This document shows positions 40,992 through 49,008 of a DNA stretch of 64,000 nt, in pieces. The stretch spans positions 42,695 through 106,694 of the forward strand of contig NZ_BMND01000026.1 of NCBI RefSeq assembly GCF_014646275.1, written 5' to 3'. Under the pieces are notes generated by a model. It was not told where the DNA came from. It saw only the letters and a list, made by a program, of their open reading frames with translations, and made no database searches. This DNA is from Streptomyces kronopolitis. Lineage in GTDB: Bacteria; Actinomycetota; Actinomycetes; Streptomycetales; Streptomycetaceae. The position numbers and the translations under genes were made by a program. Position 1 is the first letter of the stretch; each line of letters opens with the position of its first letter.

Positions 40992-41546
40992 CTAGTGGCG
41001 GTGGTACCGGCCCGGGGTGAGGTGGATGCCGTGGTGGGACAGGTAGGCGAGGGGGTTGATGTCTGAGCCGTAGTGGCGGCTGGTGCGGACTTCCAGGTGG
41101 AGGTGGGGGCCGGTGGCGCGGCCGGTGGCGCCGCTGTAGCCGAGGCGGGTGCGGGCGCGGACCTTCTGGCCGGGGCGGACCGTGATGCGGGAGAGGTGGC
41201 CGAAGAGGACGTAGTGGCCGTCGTTCATGCGGATCGTGACGGCGTTTCCGTAGGAGCCGGAGCGCCGGGCCAGGACGACGGTGCCCGAGCCCACGGATCT
41301 GATCCGGGTGCCGGCGCGGACGGCGAGGTCGACGCCGGTGTGGTGGCCGGCGAGCCAGGCGCCGCGGATGCCGTAGGGCGCGCTGATGCGGTAACGGGCG
41401 GTCGTGGGGTGCGTCCAGTGCTTGCCGGCGGGGGCGGCGAGGGCCGGCGGGGGCGCCGCCAGGGCGAGGACGGAACCCAGGGCCGCCGGGGCTATGGCGT
41501 GCAGCAGCATTCTGCGCAGCGGGGTGCGGGTGCGGAACGTCGTCAT
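40992..41546 (-). CDS. Secreted M23 family metallopeptidase
   Basis: This 184-residue protein starts with a signal peptide (basic MTTFRTRTPLRRM, a hydrophobic stretch to about residue 32, then ALAAPAG as a cleavage site). The M23/LytM domain follows. The zinc ligands are HHTGVD and the terminal HLHLE motif (in GPHLHLEVR), and GSYGNAVTIRMNDGHYVLFGH is typical of the fold. It probably cleaves peptidoglycan cross-bridges outside the cell. The ATG at 41546 gives the signal peptide; the longer open frame upstream is shadow. Confidence 0.9.
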   Translation of the reverse strand: MTTFRTRTPLRRMLLHAIAPAALGSVLALAAPPPALAAPAGKHWTHPTTARYRISAPYGIRGAWLAGHHTGVDLAVRAGTRIRSVGSGTVVLARRSGSYGNAVTIRMNDGHYVLFGHLSRITVRPGQKVRARTRLGYSGATGRATGPHLHLEVRTSRHYGSDINPLAYLSHHGIHLTPGRYHRH

Positions 41547-41683
41547 ACCTGCGAGCCCACGCCCAGTGGCGGGTGGCCGCACCCCGGGGCGGGCGCGCGG
41601 CGGCCGAACGGGTGGCCGGGGCTCCGCCGGACGGGCGTTCGCGGTACGGGCCGGCGGCCGGTGCGGCGGTGGTCGGCGGTGCC

Positions 41684-42928
41684 TCACGCCGACAGGCGGC
41701 CGACCGCCTCGGCGACCGCGCCCGCGCCGTCCTCGGCGGCGAGGCGGCGGGCGACGGCGGTGGCGCGCTCGCGCCGGGCGGGGGCGGCGGTGACCTGGGT
41801 GAGGGCGTCGGCGAGGCGGGCGGCGCCGTGGTCCGAGGACAGGTCGCGGAAGGGGACGGGGGCAGTGGCCGCGCCCAGGGCCGCCAGGCGGGCCGCCCAG
41901 AAGGGCTGGTCGGCGGTGACCGGTACCGGGACGGTGGGGACGCCCGCGCGCAGCCCCGCGGCGGCGGTCCCGGCCCCGCAGTGGTGGACCACCGCGGACA
42001 TCCGGGGGAAGAGCAGGGCGTGCGGGAGCGCGCCGACGGTGAGGAGGTCGGGGTGCTCCGGGGCGGCCAGGCCCGCCCAGCCGGACTGCAGGACGCCGCG
42101 GAGCCCGGCGCGGCGCAGGGCGTCCGCCGCGAGGGCGCCGAGCCGCTCGCCGTCGCCGGCCGCCATGCTGCCGAAGCCGACGTAGACCGGGGGCGGGCCC
42201 GCGGCGAGGAAGTCCTCGACGACGGGCGGCAGCCGCTCGCCGGGGGCGTGCCAGGGCCACCAGTTCCCGACGACCTCCAGGTGGGCGGGCCAGTCCGCCG
42301 GGCGGGGCAGCAGGACCTCGCTGAAGCCGTGCAGGACCGGGCGGCCGGCGGCCTCGGTGCGGCGGCGGACCGTACGGGCGGTGGCGGGCGGCAGTCCGAG
42401 GCGGGCGCGCAGGTCGCGGGCCGCGTCGGCGTGGAGGCGGTCGAGGACGCGCAGGGAGAGCCGGCCGGCGGCGCGGTTGCCCCGGCGGCCCAGGGAGCGG
42501 CCGCCGCCGACGACCGGGGCGAAGTCGCCGGTGGGGGCGCCGGGTACCAGGGGCAGGTCCAGGAACGGGAGGCGCAGCGCCTCGGCGAGGTGGTGGCCGA
42601 GCGGTGCCGTGGTGGTGGAGAAGAGCAGGAGGTCGGTGTCCTGCCGGGCGGCGTCGGCGAGCCCGTCGCCCAGTTCCCGCAGGAAGGCGGCGGCCGTGCG
42701 CAGGAGGGCGCGGGGGCCGGTGTTCCGGCGCTGCCCGGTGGCGCCGGGGCGCCGGGGGTCGGCCGGGAGGCGGCGGAACTCCAGTCCGGCCGCCCGGACG
42801 AGGGGCGCGTAGCTGTCGTGTGTGGCGAGGGCGACCCGGTGGCCGGCTTCGCGCAGCCGGGCGCCCACGCCGGTGTACGGGGCGACATCGCCGTACGAAC
42901 CGGCCGCGGTGAGGAGGATTCTGGGCAT
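41684..42928 (-). CDS. MGT-family (GT1) glycosyltransferase
   Basis: This 414-residue GT-B glycosyltransferase belongs to the UGT/MGT/GtfA type. It has N-terminal RILLTAAGSYGDVAPYTGVG, a linker, then VYVGFGSMAAGDGERL and VVHHCGAGTAAAGLRAGVPTVPVPVTADQPFW, the UDP-sugar-binding signature. Relatives glycosylate macrolides, sterols or lipids and often inactivate antibiotics. It lies outside the biosynthetic island, divergent in sequence from the cluster enzyme at 30401. A MerR/TipA-type regulator gene upstream may control it. Confidence 0.88.
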   Translation of the reverse strand: MPRILLTAAGSYGDVAPYTGVGARLREAGHRVALATHDSYAPLVRAAGLEFRRLPADPRRPGATGQRRNTGPRALLRTAAAFLRELGDGLADAARQDTDLLLFSTTTAPLGHHLAEALRLPFLDLPLVPGAPTGDFAPVVGGGRSLGRRGNRAAGRLSLRVLDRLHADAARDLRARLGLPPATARTVRRRTEAAGRPVLHGFSEVLLPRPADWPAHLEVVGNWWPWHAPGERLPPVVEDFLAAGPPPVYVGFGSMAAGDGERLGALAADALRRAGLRGVLQSGWAGLAAPEHPDLLTVGALPHALLFPRMSAVVHHCGAGTAAAGLRAGVPTVPVPVTADQPFWAARLAALGAATAPVPFRDLSSDHGAARLADALTQVTAAPARRERATAVARRLAAEDGAGAVAEAVGRLSA

Positions 42929-43017
42929 GGGCGGGCCGCCCTTCGGGTCGAGGGGAGGGGAGAGGGGGGTGGGCCTGTTGTGCTCTGCCGTGGCGGGCGG
43001 GGGCGCGGGCGTGCGGC

Positions 43018-43797
43018 TCAGGCCGGGGGCGGGTGGCGTACGGCGTTGGCGTGTACGGCGGTGCGCAGGTATGCGGCCAGGCCGGGGCGTTGGGCGGAGG
43101 GCGGGACGAGCAGGGCGAAGGCGCGGGGGTCGGCGGCGAAGTCGTCGGCGATCCGGCCGTGCATGTCGGTGGGGCAGGGGGTGAACCAGCGGCAGAGGTG
43201 CCGGCGGTGTTCCTCCGCGAGGTCCATGGCGCGCTCGCCGTCCGCCGGCTCCCCGGCGTCGAAGGCGGCGCGCAGCCGCAGGCGCCAGTCGGCGGCCTCG
43301 GCCATCAGCACCGCCCAGTCCTCCTTGGAGTGCGTGGCGGCGCGCGCCATCGCGCGCTGATGGCCCGGGCGGTGCTGCCACTTGAGATGGGCCTCGGTGG
43401 CGTAGGTCAGGTCGAAGGTCACCTCTCCGAAGACCTCGAACCGCTCCTCGGGCGTCAGGTCCACCCCGGTCTGCTGGACCTCCATGGCGTGCTCGGCGAC
43501 CTCGACCAGCCGTTGCAGCGCGGCGATCTGCCCGGTCAGCAGGCGGTGCCGGGCGCGGAGGTGGTCGAGGGCGTTGGCCTGGGGGTCCTCAAGGATGGTG
43601 GCGATCTCGTCGAGCGGGAAGCCGAGTTCGCGGTAGAAGAGGATCTGCTGGAGCCGGGCGAGGCCGGCGTCGCCGTAGAGGCGGTAGCCGGCCGGGCTGC
43701 GGTCGCCGGGGGAGAGCAGGCCGAGGGTGTCGTAGTGGTGCAGGGTGCGCACGGTGATCCCCGTGAAGTCGGAGACCTGCCCGACCGTGTAGCCCAT
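43018..43797 (-). CDS. MerR family regulator with TipAS-like effector domain
   Basis: This 259-residue protein has the N-terminal MerR helix-turn-helix YTVGQVSDFTGITVRTLHHYD with GYRLYGDAGLARLQQILFYR, a coiled dimerisation helix, and a C-terminal domain (residues about 150-250) resembling TipAS of TipAL. Landmarks are HSKEDWAVLMAEAADW and CRWFTPCPTDMHGRIADDF. TipAL binds thiopeptides and activates its own and multidrug-resistance genes. The adjacent glycosyltransferase may be its target. Confidence 0.9.
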   Translation of the reverse strand: MGYTVGQVSDFTGITVRTLHHYDTLGLLSPGDRSPAGYRLYGDAGLARLQQILFYRELGFPLDEIATILEDPQANALDHLRARHRLLTGQIAALQRLVEVAEHAMEVQQTGVDLTPEERFEVFGEVTFDLTYATEAHLKWQHRPGHQRAMARAATHSKEDWAVLMAEAADWRLRLRAAFDAGEPADGERAMDLAEEHRRHLCRWFTPCPTDMHGRIADDFAADPRAFALLVPPSAQRPGLAAYLRTAVHANAVRHPPPA

Positions 43798-43950
43798 CGC
43801 AGCGCCTTTCGTCCCGTCCGGTGCGGCCGGCCCGGGTGGTGCGGCGGTGGTGGTGCCGCGTGCCGGGCCGGGCTTCAGGGTGGGGCCTGACGCCGGGTGA
43901 GGGTCAACCGGGCCGGGGCCGCGGCTTCCTCCGCCCGGCCCGCCGGTCGG

Positions 43951-44346
43951 TCAGGCGTCGGGGTAGCGCTCCTGGAGCACGGAGTTCAGCAGGGCGCGGA
44001 CGTCCTCGCGGTCCAGGCCCTCGGTGTGGGCCCGGCCCATCCAGGTGCGGAGTTCCTCGCGCAGTCGGTCGTCCGCCGCGGAGGTGGGGCGGGCGAGCGT
44101 GCGGCTGACGAAGGTGCCCAGGCCGGGGCGCGGTTCGACCAGGCCCTCGCGTTCGAGTTCGCGGTAGGCCTTCAGGGTCGTATTGGGGTTGACCTTGGTC
44201 GTCGCGGCGACCTGCGCGGCGGTCGGCAGCCGGTCGCCCTCCACGAGGATGCCCAACCGCAGCGCCTGCTGGACCTGTTGGACGATCTGGAGGTAGGTGG
44301 CGACGCCACTGCGGCGGTCGATTCGGAACTCGACGACGCTCACCAC
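43951..44346 (-). CDS. GntR family transcriptional regulator (YtrA subfamily)
   Basis: This 131-residue protein has a winged helix (GVATYLQIVQQVQQALRLGI, NPNTTLKAYRELEREGLV, GLGTFVS) and only a short C-terminal tail, the hallmark of the YtrA group that controls ABC transporters. Two ABC transporter genes follow it to the right on the same strand. A TCATT-AGTGG-AATGA inverted repeat upstream of the ATPase gene (46451-46465) is a candidate operator. Confidence 0.88.
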   Translation of the reverse strand: MVSVVEFRIDRRSGVATYLQIVQQVQQALRLGILVEGDRLPTAAQVAATTKVNPNTTLKAYRELEREGLVEPRPGLGTFVSRTLARPTSAADDRLREELRTWMGRAHTEGLDREDVRALLNSVLQERYPDA

Positions 44347-44494
44347 CTCTCCGCTGCTTCCGCCGGTGCCGCGCTGCCCGACCGCTTGATGATCGGGCGG
44401 CCCGTGCCGGGTGTCAAAGCGCCGCTCGGGGCGGGTGGCCGGCGCGGCGTCCCGGCGGGCCGCCGCCCGGCACGGCCGCCGCGCGCCCGCCCGT

Positions 44495-45502
44495 TCAGAG
44501 CGGCCGCCGTCGGACGCGCCACACCACGAAGGCGAGCACGAGGGCGGTCAGCGCCAGCAGGATCCCGGCGCCGCGCCACTGCATCCCGGCCAGCTGCCCG
44601 TAGTCGAAGTACTGGGCCACGTGGTGGACGATGCCCAGCCTGGCCCGGCAGGCCTCAGTGTCGCCGGTGTGGCAGGTGCCGTAGCCGTAGAGCCGGCCGT
44701 CGGCGGTGGCCACCCAGTCGTCGACGCGTACGGCGCCGCGCGGCAGGGCGGGGCCGTCGGAGCCGTAGGGGTAGGTGATGCTGCGCAGGGTGCCCAGCCC
44801 GGTGCGGAGCCGTTCGAACCAGAGCCCGGTGGCCAGGGCGAGGACGAGGGTGGCGGCCATGGCCGCCACCGTCCGCCGGAGCAGCATGCCCAGGGCGATC
44901 CCGCAGACGGTCAGAAAGAGGGCCATGGCGACCGGGACGGGCCCGGTGCTCTCGAAGAGCCCGCCGGACAGCCAGTCACCGCCGTCGACGAGGAGGTGCG
45001 CGGGCTCCCACAGCCAGGTGAAGGCGGCCGACAGCAGGGCGGTGCACAGCACGATCACGGCCAGCGGCAGGCCGATGGCGGCGGCGGCCCAGCGGCCGCG
45101 GCTCACCGACTGGGTGCTGACCAGGGTGAGGGTGCGCTGCTCCTGCTCCGCGGCGATCAGCGGGGCGCCGAGGAAGACGCCGGCCAGCACGGGCAGCCAG
45201 GTCAGCAGCTGGCGGCCGCCGGAGAACAGCTGCCCGTAGGCGTGCTCGAAGGAGTTGTCCGGGGCTCCTTCGGCGCCGGGGGCGGTGCTGTGGGTGTGGA
45301 GGAAGCCGAGCAGGCCGGGGCGCTGCCAGACGAAGATCAGGCAGCCGACGGCCGTGGTCAGCAGGACCAGGAGCAACAGGGTGCGGTGCCGGCGCCAGAC
45401 CAGCCAGGGCAGACCGTGCAGCAGGGTGCGGCGGGGCGCGGGGCCGCCGGGCGCGGGGGCGGTGTCCGCCGGCCGGGCCCCGGCGGCGCGGGTGCGCGTC
45501 AT
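44495..45502 (-). CDS. ABC transporter permease
   Basis: This 335-residue membrane protein has about six hydrophobic segments. The first is after LPWLVWRRHRTLLLLVLLTT, then LLTWLPVLAGVFLGAPLIAAE, GLPLAVIVLCTALLSAAFTW, ALFLTVCGIALGMLL, AAMAATLVLALATGLW, and LLALTALVLAFVVW at the end. EQEQRTLTLVSTQSVSRGRW is the typical coupling region of ABC-2-like exporters. It is overlapped by the ATPase gene (4 bases) and follows it in the operon. The exported compound is unknown. Confidence 0.87.
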   Translation of the reverse strand: MTRTRAAGARPADTAPAPGGPAPRRTLLHGLPWLVWRRHRTLLLLVLLTTAVGCLIFVWQRPGLLGFLHTHSTAPGAEGAPDNSFEHAYGQLFSGGRQLLTWLPVLAGVFLGAPLIAAEQEQRTLTLVSTQSVSRGRWAAAAIGLPLAVIVLCTALLSAAFTWLWEPAHLLVDGGDWLSGGLFESTGPVPVAMALFLTVCGIALGMLLRRTVAAMAATLVLALATGLWFERLRTGLGTLRSITYPYGSDGPALPRGAVRVDDWVATADGRLYGYGTCHTGDTEACRARLGIVHHVAQYFDYGQLAGMQWRGAGILLALTALVLAFVVWRVRRRPL

Positions 45503-46428
45503 GCGGCGGCCTCGCCGGGGCCGCCGACGCGCGCCTCGTCCGCGATCAGGCCGGGCGCCTCGGGCGAGCGCAGATAGGCCAGCAGGACCTCCTCCATGCT
45601 CGGCGCGAGCGTCTCCCAGCCGTCGCCGACCGGTCCGCCGGGCCGGATCAGGGCGCTGAACTGCCGCCCGGTGACCCGGGACTCGATCACGGTGTGCCGG
45701 CGCCGCAGCTCCTCGGGCACCCCGTCGCCGCCCTCTGCCACGCCGGTCACCAGCAGATGGGCCGGGACCAGCTCCTCGGTCTGGCCGGCCATCCGCAGCC
45801 GGCCCTCGGCGAGCACGAGGAGGTAGTCGCACATGACCTCCAGCTCGGAGAGCATGTGGGACGACATCAGCACGGTCGTGCCGTGCTCGGCGGCCTCGGC
45901 CAGCAGCAGCCCCGACAGCTCGTGCCGGGCGAGCGGGTCCAGGTCGGACATCGGCTCGTCGAGCAGCAGCAGCTCGGGCCGCTTGCCGAAGGCGAGGGCG
46001 AAGGCCACCCGGGTGCGCTGGCCGCCCGAGAGGGTGCCGACCCGCGCGTCGAGGGACACGCTCCCGGACCGCACGATCCGCTCGGCCAGCGCCTGGTCCC
46101 AGCGCGGGTTCAGCTCACGGCCCAGCCGCAGGGTCTCGGCGACCGTGAAGCGGGGGTAGAGCGGCTTGTCCTGGGCGAGGAAGGCGACGCGGGACAGCAC
46201 GGCCGGGTCGGAGACCGGGACGCCGAACAGCTTCAGCGTGCCGGTGGTCGGCTCCACCAGCCGGGTCGCGGTGCCCAGGAACGTGCTCTTGCCCGCGCCG
46301 TTCGGGCCGACCAGGGCGCAGATGTGGCCGGCGGGGAGCCGGAAGGAGCAGTCCCGCAGGGCCCAGCCGCCGCGGTACTTCTTCCCCAGTCCCTCGGCCT
46401 CGATGGCCCATGGGCTCGGGTCGCTCAC
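45499..46428 (-). CDS. ABC transporter ATP-binding protein
   Basis: This 309-residue ABC ATPase has Walker A VGPNGAGKST, signature LSGGQRTRVAFALA, Walker B ELLLLDEPMSDLDP and the switch His in LMSSHML. The C-terminal extension is typical of drug or lantibiotic-type exporters. The GTG at 46428 follows GGGGGATCCGG. Together with the permease and the YtrA-type GntR it forms a regulated efflux operon, probably induced by cell-envelope-active compounds. Confidence 0.92.
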   Translation of the reverse strand: MSDPSPWAIEAEGLGKKYRGGWALRDCSFRLPAGHICALVGPNGAGKSTFLGTATRLVEPTTGTLKLFGVPVSDPAVLSRVAFLAQDKPLYPRFTVAETLRLGRELNPRWDQALAERIVRSGSVSLDARVGTLSGGQRTRVAFALAFGKRPELLLLDEPMSDLDPLARHELSGLLLAEAAEHGTTVLMSSHMLSELEVMCDYLLVLAEGRLRMAGQTEELVPAHLLVTGVAEGGDGVPEELRRRHTVIESRVTGRQFSALIRPGGPVGDGWETLAPSMEEVLLAYLRSPEAPGLIADEARVGGPGEAAA

Positions 46429-46450
46429 CCGGATCCCCCCTTTAGCTAGT

Positions 46451-46465
46451 TCATTAGTGGAATGA
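46451..46465. promoter_or_regulatory. Candidate GntR operator upstream of the ABC operon
   Basis: The inverted repeat TCATT-AGTGG-AATGA lies 23 bases before the ATPase GTG, in an AT-rich patch. Location and symmetry fit a YtrA/GntR operator overlapping the promoter. Confidence 0.45.
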
Positions 46466-46562
46466 GTATGGGGAGGGGGCCGGACGCCTGTCAACAAGAG
46501 TCAGGACCCCGCGCGTGCGGCGGAGTGGACGGGGAGGCCGATGCGCGGCGGTCCGCCGTCCC

Positions 46563-47051
46563 TCAGACGCGCTCCACCAGCGATTTCGTCATGCAGCGGC
46601 TGTCCTGGTAGGTCCGGTACAGCCCGAACTTCTTCTCGGCCATCACATAGCCGCTGGAGGCGTACAGCTCCAGTGCCTCGGGCTGCTTGGTGCCGGTCTC
46701 CAGCACCATCCGGGTGCGTCCCGCGGCCCGCGCGTCCGCTTCCAGGGCGGCCAGGATCCGCCGGGCCAGCCCCCGCCCGCGCGCCTCCTGGAGCACGAAC
46801 ATCCGCTTGATCTCGGCGTCGCCGATCTCGTACCCCTCGGCCGTGTCCTCCTGGAGCCGCCATCCGCCGGTGGCCAGCGGGCGGGTGCCGTCGTAGGCGA
46901 TCAGGTACGTGCCGCGCGGCGGGGCGAACATCTCCGGGGCGAGCGGGGTGATGTCGCCGTCGTCGCCGTAGCGCCGGGCGTACTCCTGCTGCACCAGCGC
47001 GTCGAGGGCGACCGCGTCGGGGTGGTCGTAGCGGACGGGGCGTATCTCCAT
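46563..47051 (-). CDS. GNAT acetyltransferase
   Basis: This 162-residue GNAT-fold protein has motif A KRMFVLQEARGRGLARRILAALE, where RGRGLA binds the acetyl-CoA pyrophosphate, and motif B LETGTKQPEALELYASSGY. The substrate is unknown. The ATG at 47051 is chosen because the family N terminus MEIRPVRYDHPD begins there. It diverges from exonuclease III across a 67-base gap. Confidence 0.88.
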   Translation of the reverse strand: MEIRPVRYDHPDAVALDALVQQEYARRYGDDGDITPLAPEMFAPPRGTYLIAYDGTRPLATGGWRLQEDTAEGYEIGDAEIKRMFVLQEARGRGLARRILAALEADARAAGRTRMVLETGTKQPEALELYASSGYVMAEKKFGLYRTYQDSRCMTKSLVERV

Positions 47052-47118
47052 TCCGGAAAGCGTACGGGGGAGCGGGCGGGCGGCGCGATCAGGTGCCGGG
47101 GGTGGGTATCGTGCCCGG

Positions 47119-47922
47119 ATGCTCACCGTGACCTCAGTGAATGTGAACGGGCTGCGCGCCGCGGCCAGGAAGGGCTTCGTCCCGTGGCTGGCGGAGACCC
47201 CGGCCGATGTGGTGTGCCTGCAGGAGGTGCGGGCCGAGGCCGCCCAGCTGCCGGACGAGGTGCGCGCGCCCGCCGGCTGGCACGCCGTGCACGCCCCGGC
47301 GGCGGCCAAGGGGCGGGCCGGCGTCTCGCTCCTCACCCGGCGGGAGCCGGAGCGGGTCCGGGTGGGCTTCGGCTCCGCGGAGTTCGACGGCAGCGGGCGC
47401 TACGTCGAGGCGGACCTGCCCGGCGTGACGGTCGCCAGCCTCTACTTGCCCTCCGGGGAGGTCGGCACCGAGCGGCAGGACGAGAAGGAGCGCTTCCTGG
47501 CGGAGTTCCTGCCCTACCTCGTCGACCTGCGCAAGCGCTCCGCCGCGGACGGCCGCGAGGTCGTGGTGTGCGGTGACTGGAACATCGCGCACCGGGAGGC
47601 CGACCTGAAGAACTGGAAGGCCAACCAGAAGAAGTCCGGCTTCCTCCCCGAGGAGCGCGCCTGGCTGACCGAGGTCCTCGACGAGAACGGCGGCGGCTAC
47701 GTGGACGTCGTCCGCGCCCTGCACCCGGACGCGGTGGGCCCCTACTCGTGGTGGTCCTACCGGGGCCGGGCCTTCGACAACGACGCGGGCTGGCGCATCG
47801 ACTACGCGATGGCCACGCCCGGCCTCGCCGCGCGGGCGGTCAAGGCGTACGTGGAGCGTGCGGCGAGCCATGACGAGCGGTGGTCCGACCACGCGCCGGT
47901 GACGGTCGTCTTCGAGCGCTGA
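47119..47922 (+). CDS. xth: Exodeoxyribonuclease III (AP endonuclease)
   Basis: This 267-residue exonuclease III/APE-family enzyme acts in base-excision repair at abasic sites. VTSVNVNGLRAA at the N terminus, CLQEVRAE (metal-binding Glu), CGDWNIAH (Asp and Asn), WRIDYAMATP and the C-terminal SDHAPV (catalytic His) are all present. The length is normal. The ATG at 47119 fits the family start. Confidence 0.95.
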   Translation: MLTVTSVNVNGLRAAARKGFVPWLAETPADVVCLQEVRAEAAQLPDEVRAPAGWHAVHAPAAAKGRAGVSLLTRREPERVRVGFGSAEFDGSGRYVEADLPGVTVASLYLPSGEVGTERQDEKERFLAEFLPYLVDLRKRSAADGREVVVCGDWNIAHREADLKNWKANQKKSGFLPEERAWLTEVLDENGGGYVDVVRALHPDAVGPYSWWSYRGRAFDNDAGWRIDYAMATPGLAARAVKAYVERAASHDERWSDHAPVTVVFER

Positions 47923-47974
47923 GCGGGCGGTCGCCGAGGGTCCGGGCGGCGCCCGCCGCGCCGTCCGGGCGGGC

Positions 47975-48775
47975 TCAGCTCCCCTCGCACCCGCGCTCGC
48001 GCAGCAACTGCGTCACCTCGGCCCGGACCCGGCGGTCCACGGCCATCGCGAGTTCGGCCTCGACCACGCCCTTGGACAGCGGGCGGAGCGCGTCGATGGT
48101 CCCGGTGATGAGATCGACCTCGTCGGGGCCGGGGTGCTCGCCGGCGGCGGCCCGGGCCAGCACGTCGGACAGGACGTGGGTGCGGATGAGGGTGGTGAAG
48201 ATGCCGGCGAGCGCGTCGGCGTGCGCGCGGACCTGGCGGCCCGCCTCCAGGACGGCGGCCAGCGGGATGCCCTGGCCGACGAGTTCGGTGGAGGCGTCCA
48301 GCAGGCGGCGGCTGATGTGCACGAACTCGTCGCCGTCGACGGCGAGATAGCCGATGTCCAGGGACGCGGTGAGGTTCTCGGCGGTGATGTCCCCGCGGAA
48401 GTGGTCGGCCAGCTCCTCGGGGGTCAGGCGGACCGGCGTCTCCTCGGACCAGGGGGCGACCAAGGGGTCGTCCAGGCCCAGGAGTTCGCCGACGTCGCGG
48501 CCGGACTCGAAGGCCGAGAAGAGGTCGGCGATGCCGCCCAGGGTGTGGCCGCGCTCCAGCAGGGCGCCGATGGTGCGCAGCCGGGCGAGATGGTGCTCGT
48601 TGTACCAGGCGATCCGGCCCTCGCGGCGGGGCGCCGGCAGCAGCTTGCGCTCGCGGTAGAAGCGCAGCGTGCGGACCGTGATGCCGGCCTCCCTGGCCAG
48701 GTCGGCCATGCGGAATTCGCGCGCCGGGGGGTCCGCGGTCCCGGTGTGCCCGTCCTGGTGCTCGTTGCCTGCCAC
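47975..48775 (-). CDS. MerR family transcriptional regulator
   Basis: This 266-residue protein has a MerR helix-turn-helix (FRMADLAREAGITVRTLRFY, RRRE/EGRIAWYNEHHLARLRTI) after a 20-residue N-terminal tail and a long helical effector domain. It is divergent from the flavin monooxygenase operon, with a GCGCCAG-TGATTG-CTGGCGC inverted repeat in the shared 233-base gap. It likely controls that operon. The effector is unknown. Confidence 0.87.
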   Translation of the reverse strand: MAGNEHQDGHTGTADPPAREFRMADLAREAGITVRTLRFYRERKLLPAPRREGRIAWYNEHHLARLRTIGALLERGHTLGGIADLFSAFESGRDVGELLGLDDPLVAPWSEETPVRLTPEELADHFRGDITAENLTASLDIGYLAVDGDEFVHISRRLLDASTELVGQGIPLAAVLEAGRQVRAHADALAGIFTTLIRTHVLSDVLARAAAGEHPGPDEVDLITGTIDALRPLSKGVVEAELAMAVDRRVRAEVTQLLRERGCEGS

Positions 48776-48896
48776 GGGTTCAGCCTATGCCGGGGGTGCG
48801 GCGCCGGGCGGGGGTACCGGGGTGCGGGCGCAACCGCCGGTAACTTCCGCCGTCCGCCCCCTACCGCTCGGTACGCCGCTGCCCTACGCTCCTATT

Positions 48897-48916
48897 GCGC
48901 CAGTGATTGCTGGCGC
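48897..48916. promoter_or_regulatory. Inverted repeat in the MerR/monooxygenase divergent region
   Basis: GCGCCAG (48897-48903) and CTGGCGC (48910-48916) form a perfect 7-bp dyad with a 6-base spacer. Its position between the MerR gene and the operon it faces suggests an operator. Confidence 0.4.
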
Positions 48917-49008
48917 GGTTTTCGGGGGCGGCGGTGGCACCGGCTGTGAGGGCCGGGGGCGCGGCACCGAAGATGGCAGGACGGACGTCGGACTCGGGAG
49001 GCGGCGGG

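Noticed and set aside
41684..42928. Second glycosyltransferase as part of the biosynthetic cluster
   Set aside because: It lies beyond the degenerate integrase and the M23 peptidase, on the opposite strand, next to its own MerR-type regulator. Island membership is not supported.
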